Source of the DNA: Candidatus Hydrogenedentota bacterium
GTDB taxonomy: Bacteria > Hydrogenedentota > Hydrogenedentia > Hydrogenedentales > SLHB01
Assembly (NCBI GenBank): GCA_016209895.1
Contig: JACQVH010000067.1
Location: 1 to 33,605, forward strand
DNA: 33,605 nt
Reading direction: 5' to 3'
Each line of letters opens with the position of its first letter. Within the stretch, counting starts at the first letter, position 1. This document shows, in pieces, positions 1-7,731 of the stretch. Position numbers and translations under genes: made by a program. The notes under the pieces were generated by a model that worked only from the letters and a program-made list of their open reading frames with translations, was not told the DNA's origin and made no database searches.

Positions 1-171
1 CATCAGACAATAGCCCTCGACGCGGAATTCGAAGCGACGCGCTTGCTCGCGTAGCAACTCCAGATACACCCGCCGGTCGTCGTCCACAAAAAAGACGTCT
101 TGCCCATTGTTTCCCCGTTGGGTGATGTGATGATAGACACCCGGTACCACGATGCGCGCGACTCTCGACAT
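1..171 (-). CDS. REP-associated tyrosine transposase (Y1_Tnp/RAYT), 5' part only
   Basis: The minus strand reads 57 codons from an ATG at 171 and leaves the window still open. It starts M-S-R-V-A-R and contains V-Y-H-H-I-T-Q-R-G-N at about residues 13-22, the HUH-bearing start typical of IS200-like REP-associated transposases. These single-strand transposases act on hairpin-forming repeats. The catalytic tyrosine lies beyond the window edge and cannot be checked. A 24-bp repeat sits 38 bp upstream of the start and recurs at 5184-5207, consistent with a sequence tied to this element. Family assignment is from the motif and is fairly safe; activity is unknown. Confidence 0.85.
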   Translation of the reverse strand, partial: MSRVARIVVPGVYHHITQRGNNGQDVFFVDDDRRVYLELLREQARRFEFRVEGYCLM

Positions 172-208
172 GATCCCATCCTATCGCAACACCCGACACT
201 TTGTCAAT

Positions 209-232
209 ATAAACGGTGACTGTCCCTATTTA
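209..232. repeat. 24-bp direct repeat, copy 1
   Basis: Begins ATAAACGGTGAC and ends TGTCCCTATTTA. An identical 24-bp copy in the same orientation lies at 5184-5207. This copy is 38 bp upstream of the transposase start, so it is probably part of the end or promoter region of that element. The two copies bracket the RHS/immunity/IS21 islet. Confidence 0.9.
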
Positions 233-324
233 ATCGATTTACTCCCTCTGCAAAACGGGTCATCCGCCTCAGCCCGCCACGGCCAACCTGCCCGCCGCCC
301 ACGAAATCCTGCTTCACCGGACGG

Positions 325-780
325 TTACAATATTTCCAACTCGCGAGCTTTCTGTATTATGGACTTAATTGTCGGCGGGGATGCCAATAAAACGCCAATT
401 TCAAAAACATCAGCCGTCGGAAAATCATCCTCAATAAAAAAAAGAAGAGGAAGACAAACGGTGCAGGTCACTACCGCAAAACCGATCACCAATATCTCAA
501 TGATGTTTGCTTTCGAGAGTCGGTACAACGGCGTGCGGAACATGACATGCTTGACCACTACGCTGTATAATATGACTGATAACAGCCCAGAAAATATAAC
601 AATGAAAAATGTAAATAGACTGACCATTGAGGCATAAATATTGTTTATTTGTGCAGATCTGTCCATTTCGTACACTATAACGCATAAGACAAACAGTACG
701 GCAAGCCATGCCCAACAATCCCGACGGGAATACTTTCGTGACGGGAAGAGCCACCCGTAAACGATATTGAGAATTCTCAT
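325..780 (-). CDS. Small membrane protein, candidate immunity protein for the RHS toxin
   Basis: A 151-residue protein with three clear hydrophobic segments (about residues 23-37, 50-75 and 92-115) separated by short charged loops, and a soluble C-terminal tail. I do not recognise a family. It starts 30 bp after the stop of the RHS gene on the same strand, exactly where immunity genes follow RHS or other polymorphic toxins. The RHS tip itself carries a hydrophobic helix, so a membrane-acting toxin blocked by a membrane immunity protein would fit. The region is visibly more AT-rich than the RHS core, as expected for exchangeable toxin/immunity cassettes. The role is inferred from position and topology only. 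No strong ribosome binding site is seen before the ATG at 780. Confidence 0.65.
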   Translation of the reverse strand: MRILNIVYGWLFPSRKYSRRDCWAWLAVLFVLCVIVYEMDRSAQINNIYASMVSLFTFFIVIFSGLLSVILYSVVVKHVMFRTPLYRLSKANIIEILVIGFAVVTCTVCLPLLFFIEDDFPTADVFEIGVLLASPPTIKSIIQKARELEIL

Positions 781-810
781 GTAATTTCGCCGTCAATGGA
801 ATGTGAACAA

Positions 811-3800
811 CTAGCGAACCGGGATGAGTTCCTCAAGTGGTCTTGCTGCTGCCACAGTGCCTCCTGCCGGAACTACGTGGAACGCCCCCAAAAAGTGATA
901 GAGAGCCTTCCCGATACACATAGCTCTGATCACATCATGACCCAACTGTTCCCACGCGCCTTGCCTTTGACTGGCTGCAATACATTCATTAATACAACTT
1001 TCTTCTTTATATCCGACAAATGTGACGGTCTTTGTGACCATCCTACTAGTATCAATTCGGATATGTCCTCGCTCTTCGTCAGTTCTTTTAGTAACCGTAC
1101 CGGGATGACCTCTAGAAAGGACAACAAAATCGGGACAATTATTGATACAGGTTTCGGAGATGATATGACGAAGAGCCGGTTCAACAAGCACACAAAGGAT
1201 AAACCATCCAACGAGTACGGGTGGTAATTGTATAATTCCTCCGGTTCGATCAACCATCACGATGGGTGACCAAAGAACGTAACCATAGAAACTCGGTACC
1301 TCAGGCTGCGCAAAGGGATCTCGCGCCAGCCATCGAGCAAGTGTAGGTGAATATGGTCTGTAGACGGTATAATAAGTCTCTGTCAACGTGTCCCAATCAT
1401 GCCCGGTGAATTTGTCGGTGATTGTTGCTCCCGATTCAGAGTAAACGGAACCGTAAGGTTCATATTCGTACTGCCCCACCGAGGATTTATTGCTATCTCG
1501 TAGTCTTCGTGTGGAGCCAATATTGTCTTGGGAATGGTAACGGTAAGTCCCCGTGCCTGGGTTGCTCCCAGAAACGTCCGCCAGGACAGTACCGATAGAC
1601 TTCACCGGGTCGTGAACGTAGGTCATCGTCAGCGTATCCGAGGAGTTTTCTTCGCTGATTACATTCCACCCTGCATCCCAGTTGAACTTCGTTATGCTTC
1701 CGCCTGAAGGATTTCTCTCACGCCGCTTCTGATCGGCGCCGACTTTGTACGTGACCGTTCCCTCTCCGGTGAAATTCGACGAGACCTTGGTTAACTTGTC
1801 CCCATAGTTGTAGTAATACGTCGCGCTGTAACTTCCTTGAGTCTTACTGGTCATCCGACCCCAAGAGTCATAGGCGAAGCTGGTGTCAGTCCCGGCCAGG
1901 GTCTGTTTCGTGAGTTCGTTGCCGGTGTTGTAAGCGTAGACGTACGTATCCGTCGTGCTGGGTGGAGTATAGACCTCTTTAGTCGTCATATTGTCCGCGG
2001 CGGAGTAGGTATAGGTCCATCGCTTGAGCAAGTTGCTCGATGAATCTTTCCTTTCGGCCTTGGTCAACCGCGAACGTCCATCATAATAGTAGTCCCAATA
2101 GGAATTGTCCTGGTGGGTCGTCTTGGTGATGTTGCCATCCTTGTCCAAGGCATACGTGAACCCGTCCAAGACCGTGCTGCCGTCTTTATGCTCAATTTTT
2201 GTGAGGCGGTTTCGATCATCATACGAATACGCCGTGGTCATGCCGTTCGGATGGGTATACTGCGTGGGTTGCCCGTTGGCGTTGTAACTGTAAGTCCAGG
2301 TTTTGCTGCCAGGTGAGGTAATGGTACTGACCTGCCCCCGGTCGGTGTAGGTATAGGTGACAAGATTGCCATGGTAGTCGTCCATGGTGATCACATTGCC
2401 CGCCGCGTCGTACGTGTAATCCAGCGTAGAGGCGTCGTAGTCCGTGATCTTGGTCAGTTTACCTGACGTGTTATAAGCATACTGCAACCCGTTGGTGGCA
2501 TCAATCCAGTCAGTGAGTTTCGTCAACCGGCCAGACGAATTATAGGCGTAATTCCCGTCATACGTGTTACCCTCCGCCGTGTACCGGACCTTCGTCATTT
2601 GGCAGGTGCTGCCGCTGTAGAAGTATTCAGTCGGGTCCACGGTACCATCGCTACCTGCGCCCACTTTGGTCACCCGACCCATGTTATCGTAGAAATACTT
2701 GGTGACCTTGCCGTGAGCATAGTTCATCTTGGTCAACCGGTTCTGGTTGTCGTAATCGTAGTCGGTGACGTTCCCGCCGCCATCGGTGACGGTGGAGAGA
2801 TTGCCATAGCTGTCGAACGTATACTGCACGTTTCCGACCGAATCATCTTGCTTGGTCAACTGACCTTGAAAATCATAGTAGAGATTTTGGACCTTGCCGT
2901 CAAAGCTGGTCTGCTTCGTCACTTTACCTAATTTGTCGAATTCCATCGTCGTGTTCGTAGAGCCACCGGAGGGCGAGGTGACCTTGGTCAACTGGTTCAT
3001 CAAGTCATAAGCGTAGTCCGTGCTTCGGTTCAGTGCGTCTGTGACTTTGGTTTGATTGCCGTTCTGGTCGTAATAAAACAGCGTCTCATTATTGAGCGGG
3101 TCCTTGACCTTCGTCAACTGGCCGGTCTTCCCACCACATCCGCCGCAGCCGCTGTAGGCATAGTAATATGTGGTGACCTTGTTGTTGGGATCGGTTGCCT
3201 TAGTGACATTGCCCAAGTCGTCGTATTCCAACTTCGTCTCGTTGTCTTGCGGGTTCTTGGCGGAGGTTATGTTACCCCGCGCATCGTACACAAAGGTGGT
3301 CGCTTGGCTGAGCGGATTCGTGACCGAGGTCGCCTGGCCATAACTGTCGTAAGCATAGACGATCCCATTGCTCCCGCTCCACGGCGTCACGGTCTTGGTC
3401 AACCGGTTGGAACCGTCATAACTATACGTCGTATCCAAACCCGCACGGTCGGTCATCTTGGTCGGATACAGCCCGTCCGTGGCGTAGGACCAGATGGTAT
3501 CGCCGTCACTGCCCGAATGCGCCTTGCTGAGCCGTCCTTTGGTGGTATAGGTCATGGAGACGTGGTCAACGGTTCCCGGCCGCTGGGTCTTGGTCAGGTC
3601 GCGGTTGCCGGCGTAGTTGTACGTGTAGCGGTCGTAGTTCGTGGTGTCCTTGTACACGTCCACGTATTGCAGGTGCCAGCCCGAAGCCGACTGCGGCGTG
3701 TACTTCATCTTGGCCAGCGTGGCCCCGGCCGGGATGTAGTCGGTGACCGTATTGATGCTGGTGGTGACGCTCCGGTCATTCTTGTTCCGCAACCCCGCGG

Positions 3801-4857
3801 CGTTATCCACGTCAATGCGGTACGCCTCCAAGTAGTCGTAGTCGAAATACCAGGCCAGGCTGGTGGTCGTGCCCTTTTTGTCCGTAACGCCATCAATGAA
3901 CCGCGCGCCTGGCACGTCCGGGTCGTCCCAGTACGTGTACTGCACCGTCTTGCTGTCGTTGTCCGTGACCTTCGTCAATTCGTTGGAAGCGTTGTAGGCG
4001 TAGGACACGGTCTGCACCACGGTCCCGCCGCTCTTCTTTAGTTCGACCTTCGTGATGAGATTGCCAGAGTAACTGAATTGCAAATACCGGTCATCGCCGC
4101 TGGGCGGCGTGACTTTGGTCAAGCGGCCCGTGCCCACCGCGCCATTGTATTCCAGCGCGATCTGGTTGCTGGAGGCGTCGGTAGTGGTTTCCAAGCGGCA
4201 ATACTTGTTGCTGTCCGCTGTCGGTGCGCTGAACCCGTATTGGATGCCGCCCGGCATGTCCAGGTAATACTTCCCGGTGCTCGTGTTGCGCCGGAGCGTC
4301 GTGCCCAGGTGTTCCGTGATCGCTTTCGAAGTCCGCCGGTAGTTGTCGTACCCGCCCGACGTGTCCACGTATTCGTAGTAGAGCGGCGAGCCGAACTTAT
4401 CGCTGAAGATGACCGTGGCCGGCGGGGTGGCTTCGGTCGAGGTCCGCAGAAAGATGTTGTAGCTGTGCACCCAGCCGCCGCCGATGACGTTGCCCCAAAC
4501 CTTGCTGGTATCGGTGAACTCGTCCCGATGGAACCCTTTCCGGTTCACGTAGTCACGCTCCAGGGCCACGCCCATGGGACCGCGGGTACCGATGGCGAGG
4601 TCCGGCTCGTCAATGACCAGCGCCGACTGGAACGAATGGACGTCCACGTTCACGCCGGGCGAATGCACGCCGCCATCCAACCGCCCTTCCGGGGTCCGCG
4701 CGGCGTCACTGGCACCGGCGATACCATTTGAAGGGATGTAGTTCTGTATCGGCGAATCGCCGCCGCAGGTGCCCAGTCCGGGGGCAATCCCCGCACCGTC
4801 GTGCAGCCGATCCCGCAACTGAGACCAATGGCCCGGTGGGACAGACCCGCCGCCCAC
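811..4857 (-). CDS. RHS repeat protein with unique C-terminal tip (candidate polymorphic toxin), 5' end lost and fused to IS21 remnant
   Basis: The 1348-residue frame has a DUF6531-like start (about residues 50-140, ending in G-G-G-W-V-H-S-Y-N). A long tract of YD/RHS repeats follows, then the core-closing segment R-P-Y-S-P-T-L-A-R-W-L-A-R-D-P near residue 1170 and V-D-R-T-G near 1205. The last 142 residues (1207-1348) are not RHS-like. They hold a hydrophobic helix and two C-I-N-x-C motifs, and look like the variable toxin tip. RHS shells of this kind encapsulate the toxin and release the tip by self-cleavage. The first 22 or so residues, from the GTG at 4857, read through istA DNA in another frame. 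No signal peptide or native start is visible, so expression is doubtful. Nearly every repeat carries a T-K pair, mostly L-T-K. Confidence 0.85.
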   Translation of the reverse strand: MGGGSVPPGHWSQLRDRLHDGAGIAPGLGTCGGDSPIQNYIPSNGIAGASDAARTPEGRLDGGVHSPGVNVDVHSFQSALVIDEPDLAIGTRGPMGVALERDYVNRKGFHRDEFTDTSKVWGNVIGGGWVHSYNIFLRTSTEATPPATVIFSDKFGSPLYYEYVDTSGGYDNYRRTSKAITEHLGTTLRRNTSTGKYYLDMPGGIQYGFSAPTADSNKYCRLETTTDASSNQIALEYNGAVGTGRLTKVTPPSGDDRYLQFSYSGNLITKVELKKSGGTVVQTVSYAYNASNELTKVTDNDSKTVQYTYWDDPDVPGARFIDGVTDKKGTTTSLAWYFDYDYLEAYRIDVDNAAGLRNKNDRSVTTSINTVTDYIPAGATLAKMKYTPQSASGWHLQYVDVYKDTTNYDRYTYNYAGNRDLTKTQRPGTVDHVSMTYTTKGRLSKAHSGSDGDTIWSYATDGLYPTKMTDRAGLDTTYSYDGSNRLTKTVTPWSGSNGIVYAYDSYGQATSVTNPLSQATTFVYDARGNITSAKNPQDNETKLEYDDLGNVTKATDPNNKVTTYYYAYSGCGGCGGKTGQLTKVKDPLNNETLFYYDQNGNQTKVTDALNRSTDYAYDLMNQLTKVTSPSGGSTNTTMEFDKLGKVTKQTSFDGKVQNLYYDFQGQLTKQDDSVGNVQYTFDSYGNLSTVTDGGGNVTDYDYDNQNRLTKMNYAHGKVTKYFYDNMGRVTKVGAGSDGTVDPTEYFYSGSTCQMTKVRYTAEGNTYDGNYAYNSSGRLTKLTDWIDATNGLQYAYNTSGKLTKITDYDASTLDYTYDAAGNVITMDDYHGNLVTYTYTDRGQVSTITSPGSKTWTYSYNANGQPTQYTHPNGMTTAYSYDDRNRLTKIEHKDGSTVLDGFTYALDKDGNITKTTHQDNSYWDYYYDGRSRLTKAERKDSSSNLLKRWTYTYSAADNMTTKEVYTPPSTTDTYVYAYNTGNELTKQTLAGTDTSFAYDSWGRMTSKTQGSYSATYYYNYGDKLTKVSSNFTGEGTVTYKVGADQKRRERNPSGGSITKFNWDAGWNVISEENSSDTLTMTYVHDPVKSIGTVLADVSGSNPGTGTYRYHSQDNIGSTRRLRDSNKSSVGQYEYEPYGSVYSESGATITDKFTGHDWDTLTETYYTVYRPYSPTLARWLARDPFAQPEVPSFYGYVLWSPIVMVDRTGGIIQLPPVLVGWFILCVLVEPALRHIISETCINNCPDFVVLSRGHPGTVTKRTDEERGHIRIDTSRMVTKTVTFVGYKEESCINECIAASQRQGAWEQLGHDVIRAMCIGKALYHFLGAFHVVPAGGTVAAARPLEELIPVR

Positions 4858-4910
4858 CGCAACCGCAACACTTCCTTAATCTTTCGCATGGATAATCGCT
4901 CCCTGGGCAT
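4791..4910 (-). pseudogene. istA: istA fragment (IS21 transposase N-terminal helix-turn-helix)
   Basis: From the ATG at 4910, preceded by GGAGG with short spacing, the frame reads M-P-R-E-R-L-S-M-R-K-I-K-E-V-L, then G-L-S-H-R-A-I and C-G-I-G-C-T-T-V-R. This is the N-terminal DNA-binding helix-turn-helix of IS21 IstA proteins. The match stops after codon 40, where normal IstA would continue into further helices and the DDE domain. Beyond this point the frame is RHS DNA read out of frame. The IstA start is in a different frame from the RHS gene, so a ribosome using this strong site would not make RHS protein. Confidence 0.85.
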
Positions 4911-5012
4911 TGCTTCCTCCTCGGATACTCCGTCCATCCAAAAGAGGACAGGATGCCACGTGACGCCGGCGGCGTCATTACCGATTATCCCGCGCCGACT
5001 TCCTCCCGCCCG

Positions 5013-5180
5013 TGATCCGATTCCCCGGAACGCGTGATCCGATTCCGTCGGAATCGATGATCACTTTGCGCCGGAATCAATGATCTTTTTCCCCCGGAAT
5101 CGGTGATCACTTTCGCCCGGAATGCATGATCGCTTTCCCCCGCATTCCCCGATCCGTTTCCCCCGGAATATGCAATTTCC
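5013..5180. repeat. IS21 terminal repeat array, about 8 units of 22-23 bp
   Basis: TGATC-type cores start at 5013, 5035, 5058, 5081, 5104, 5127 and 5150, with a degenerate last unit near 5171. Each is followed by a C-rich run and GGAAT (typical unit TGATCACTTTCGCCCGGAAT plus three bases). The 23-bp spacing is about two helical turns, so all units face the same side of the DNA. Such multiple terminal repeats are known transposase-binding sites of IS21 elements. Confidence 0.85.
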
Positions 5181-5183
5181 TAA

Positions 5184-5207
5184 ATAAACGGTGACTGTCC
5201 CTATTTA
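5184..5207. repeat. 24-bp direct repeat, copy 2, at a gene-truncating junction
   Basis: Identical to 209-232 and in the same orientation. No transposase lies next to this copy; the IS21 remnant does. Its right edge (5207) is where the cyclase-like reading frame resumes, so it marks an insertion or recombination junction. It also supplies a spurious in-frame GTG at 5191. Confidence 0.9.
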
Positions 5208-5763
5208 TGCCATCATCCTGTGGCATCCGTTGGTCCCGCCGTTCGTGGACGACTTCGTGACGCGTTGCAGCTCGCTAATCTGCGAGGCGCTGGCAATGGA
5301 TATTCCGCTCCGTGGTGCGATAACGCTTGGCGACGCGGTGCTCGACCGCGACTCCGATTTCTTCCTCGGTGCACCAATTGTTGAAGCGGCCCGAGTGGAG
5401 AAGGCCCAGAACTGGCTGGGCCTCACGTTTGGGCAGACAGCGATGTGGTCGCAGTTTCTGGCTCAGATTCACGGCACGGCGATCATCGAGTATCCACCTC
5501 CAGCGAAGGAACACCTGAAGGCATACGTGTCGCCGATCGTAGTCGACTGGCCCAGACGTTGGCGCGACAAGCACGGCGAGTGCCCGTCCATGAAGCTCCG
5601 GCAACTCAACCGAGATCCAGCGTACGGATCCTATTGGGAGAACACCATTGCCTTCGCAGAGTTCTCGCGAGGCAGGCACGACTGGCACCTTCGTCCTGAG
5701 GAGATTCCTGCGGATGCGGTGCTACTGCTGGTTTCTCGCAAGGAAAGCGATCTGCCCTTATGA
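5208..5763 (+). pseudogene. 5'-truncated protein with class III nucleotide cyclase-like C-terminal half
   Basis: The frame runs to a stop at 5761-5763. It contains I-P-L-R-G-A-I-T-L-G-D-A-V-L-D, then F-F-L-G-A-P-I-V-E-A-A-R-V-E-K, the layout of the second half of the class III (GGDEF/guanylate cyclase-like) fold seen in many uncharacterised prokaryotic proteins. The first half, including metal-binding aspartates, is absent: the frame begins at the repeat junction at 5207. A GTG at 5191 inside the repeat would open the frame but cannot be the native start. It is followed within 5 bp by an attC-like site, so it is the body of an integron cassette whose front was removed by the left-hand element. 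The cyclase similarity is by motif only. Confidence 0.65.
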
Positions 5764-5767
5764 TGCG

Positions 5768-5827
5768 GCATAACAACCGGTTGCAGCGGACGGCGCTGCG
5801 CGCCGCCGCTGAACCGGAGCGTTCGGC
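5768..5827 (+). other. attC-like integron recombination site 1
   Basis: Outer boxes GCATAAC (5768-5774) and GCGTTCGGC (5819-5827) flank an imperfect palindrome. CCGGTT pairs with AACCGG, CAGCGG with CCGCTG, and CGGCG with CGCCG, with unpaired G and A on one arm and a short loop. This matches attC structure (R''-L''-L'-R' with extrahelical bases). Two near-identical sites follow at 9248 and 10218. The expected cleavage point is between 5821 and 5822. The R' box is not perfect (GTTCGGC rather than GTTRRRY). Confidence 0.8.
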
Positions 5828-5869
5828 GGCCTGGATCCCAGTGACCAAGGACAGAGGAAAGCTAGTCCA

Positions 5870-6928
5870 GTGACACCCGGAGTCCCCCTACACAGATCAA
5901 CGGGGTCGCTGGACGGGATATCGATCGACTTCAACCCGCGAGACCTCATCGCGAAGTGCGACCTGCTGGGAACCGCAGATCGTCGGTCACAACTTCAGGC
6001 CATCTATGTTCCAACGAAGGGCCGTACTCAGCACGTCCACGAGCTCCTCGAAAGCCTGGATGGACATCATGCGCCAGTTTTCCTGCTCCCAAGCCGCGCC
6101 GAGGACATTCCGCCTCCTCGCTCATCCCATGAGCTATCCGCACAGCATCTGTCCTTTCAGAAGGATCCAGCATCCCTCAGTGTGATGCGATCTCTCCGCT
6201 CCGCCTCCAACCCCCTGTTCACGACTCCTTCGAGAATCTGGGACCTCCCACTCAAGCGGAACTATGCACTCTGGCACGCCCGTGAGAACCACTTCCGCCG
6301 GATCCTCCTGCTTGACGACGATATCCGTGGACTCGATGACACTGTGTTCAGAGCGGGATCGGCAGCACTTCGCCGATGGGCTCTCGCAGGGGCCTTTATC
6401 GACGAATTCCCAGACACCTCTGTAATAGGTCATGTAGAATCTGCCGTCGGAGAGCGAGTCGTTCCCTTTCTCAGCGGCAGCTGTTTGTTCGTTCGCTGCG
6501 ATGCCTCCATTGGGTACTTTCCCCAGATCTACAACGAAGATTGGATCTTCATGGCGCCGCACATTGCGTCCGGTAACATCTGCTCGCTAGGCAGCATCCG
6601 CCAGAGGCCCTATGATCCGTTCAGCGAATCGTCCCGGCCCGCCTTCCAGGAGCCGGGAGAGATCATCGCTGACGGCCTGTTCGCTCTCTTGGTTTGTGGA
6701 CGCTACGGTGATCGATTGGACCAGTCTACATGGAGCGCTATCCTCTCAAAACGTCGGGAGTGGCTCACTGTCCTGGCGGCAAGAGCTGAAAACCCCGTGC
6801 ATCGCGACGCGGTCGAAGCGGCGCGTGCTCTGTGCGACCGCGTCAGAGGTCCTGACTGTGCCGAGTACGTCAATGACTTGGAGCACGACCGCCAGACGTG
6901 GAGGCGCAGATTGGAGGAGTTGGCATAG
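5870..6928 (+). CDS. GT-A fold glycosyltransferase-like protein (first gene of four-gene cassette)
   Basis: 352 residues from a GTG at 5870, with GAGG about 12 bases upstream. Around residues 129-151 it reads R-N-Y-A-L-W-H-A-R and R-I-L-L-L-D-D-D-I, the run-up to the DxD metal/nucleotide-sugar motif of GT-A enzymes. S-G-S-C-L-F-V-R (202-209) and Y-N-E-D-W (221-225) match the acceptor-side and catalytic acid segments of family-2-like glycosyltransferases. No membrane segment is visible, so it is probably cytosolic. It begins 42 bp after attC site 1 and overlaps the next gene by 1 nt, so it is co-translated with it. Donor and acceptor cannot be told from sequence. Confidence 0.7.
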   Translation: MTPGVPLHRSTGSLDGISIDFNPRDLIAKCDLLGTADRRSQLQAIYVPTKGRTQHVHELLESLDGHHAPVFLLPSRAEDIPPPRSSHELSAQHLSFQKDPASLSVMRSLRSASNPLFTTPSRIWDLPLKRNYALWHARENHFRRILLLDDDIRGLDDTVFRAGSAALRRWALAGAFIDEFPDTSVIGHVESAVGERVVPFLSGSCLFVRCDASIGYFPQIYNEDWIFMAPHIASGNICSLGSIRQRPYDPFSESSRPAFQEPGEIIADGLFALLVCGRYGDRLDQSTWSAILSKRREWLTVLAARAENPVHRDAVEAARALCDRVRGPDCAEYVNDLEHDRQTWRRRLEELA

Positions 6929-7731
6929 TGGAAGATCTTCGTGTTCATACCATCGATGGTTTTGACCTTGCTGCGGTGGTGACTCGCGGCCGAACCGATG
7001 ACGTGATCATTTGGATGCACGGGATATCCGTGGACAAGGACGAGTACCTCGGGTTCTTTCGCGAGGGAGCGCTGTGGTTTGCCAACAGAGGGCCCTCGTC
7101 GATCCGGTTTGACTTCCGCGGGCATGGCGCGAGTAGCGGTACCCCTCTTGATTTCACGGTGGTGGGCCAGAACCTGGACGTGCGGGCAATCCTGGACTTG
7201 GCGCGGCGGCAGTTTGGTGCCGGAGCCCGCCTGCACATCGTGGCGGCGAGCTTCGGCTCTCCGCCGGCGATCTTCGCTGGTCATCGATACCCGAAAGTTG
7301 TTCTCTCGGTTTCGCTCATTGCACCAGTTCTGTCATACGAACGGACGTTTCTTGTGCCAGAGACGGAGTGGGCCAAAGCGATTTTCTCGAAAGACCAGCT
7401 GGACCAGCTGGACCAGACTGGTCGGCTCTATTTCGACGAGTCGTTTTACATAGGGCATCACCTGGTCGAGGAGATGAGGCTGATCAATCCGGTCGGTGCG
7501 TTGACGCAACTCAAGCAGCGCGTCTTGGTTGTGCATGGCGATCGCGATTCCATGGTTCCGTACGATGCGACACATACAGCCTGCAGGGGTCTAGAGCACG
7601 TCAGACTGGTCACGCTGAAAGGGGCCGATCACGGTTTTGTTGAACCAGACGACGAAGAGGGTAGGTTGCCTGGATCCGTCGCAAACAAGGAACGGATCCT
7701 TCGGCTGGTGGAGGAACATCTTCAGTGTTGA
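6928..7731 (+). CDS. Alpha/beta hydrolase (second gene of cassette)
   Basis: 267 residues. I place the start at the GTG at 6928, which overlaps the preceding TAG by one base and has GGAGGAG just upstream; an in-frame GTG at 6898 lies inside the previous gene. Visible elements are H-G-I-S (oxyanion region, about 31-34), F-D-F-R-G-H-G-A-S (61-69), the nucleophile elbow A-A-S-F-G (Ser108), acid G-D-R-D-S-M-V-P (Asp207) and A-D-H-G-F (His235). The triad is complete. It resembles serine esterase/acyl hydrolase proteins with a small lid. A 9-bp direct repeat near 7395-7420 gives D-Q-L-D-Q-L-D-Q. The substrate is unknown; its place beside a glycosyltransferase and an acyltransferase hints at acyl-group removal or exchange on a glycan or lipid. 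Confidence 0.85.
   Translation: MEDLRVHTIDGFDLAAVVTRGRTDDVIIWMHGISVDKDEYLGFFREGALWFANRGPSSIRFDFRGHGASSGTPLDFTVVGQNLDVRAILDLARRQFGAGARLHIVAASFGSPPAIFAGHRYPKVVLSVSLIAPVLSYERTFLVPETEWAKAIFSKDQLDQLDQTGRLYFDESFYIGHHLVEEMRLINPVGALTQLKQRVLVVHGDRDSMVPYDATHTACRGLEHVRLVTLKGADHGFVEPDDEEGRLPGSVANKERILRLVEEHLQC

Larger units (their letters stand above)
4791..5183 (-). mobile_element. Truncated IS21-family element: left end with repeat array plus istA start
   Basis: Reading on the minus strand, the stretch contains an array of about eight 22-23-bp units (5013-5180), a spacer, a strong ribosome binding site (GGAGG, 4920-4916) and the first 40 codons of istA. The rest of the element (istA body, istB, far end) is missing, and RHS coding DNA begins at about 4790. 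This is a remnant, not a mobile unit. The outer end abuts the 24-bp repeat at 5184-5207. Confidence 0.8.

Noticed and set aside
3052-4041. 329-codon plus-strand frame opposite the RHS gene, and 4078-4731 plus
   Set aside because: Antisense to well-defined RHS repeats; composition is Val/Ile/Arg-rich and repetitive as expected from reversed YD repeats.
5013-5180. CRISPR array
   Set aside because: Units are contiguous with no unique 25-40-bp spacers, and they sit immediately upstream of an istA start, as IS21 terminal repeats do.
5191-5207. GTG at 5191 as the true start of the cyclase-like gene
   Set aside because: It lies inside the 24-bp repeat that also occurs at 209-232, so these codons come from the inserted element, not from the gene.
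5768-5827. attC-like palindrome as a rho-independent terminator or REP element
   Set aside because: It has no T-tract, carries extrahelical bases and R-box-like ends, and recurs only at gene borders in one orientation, which fits attC better.
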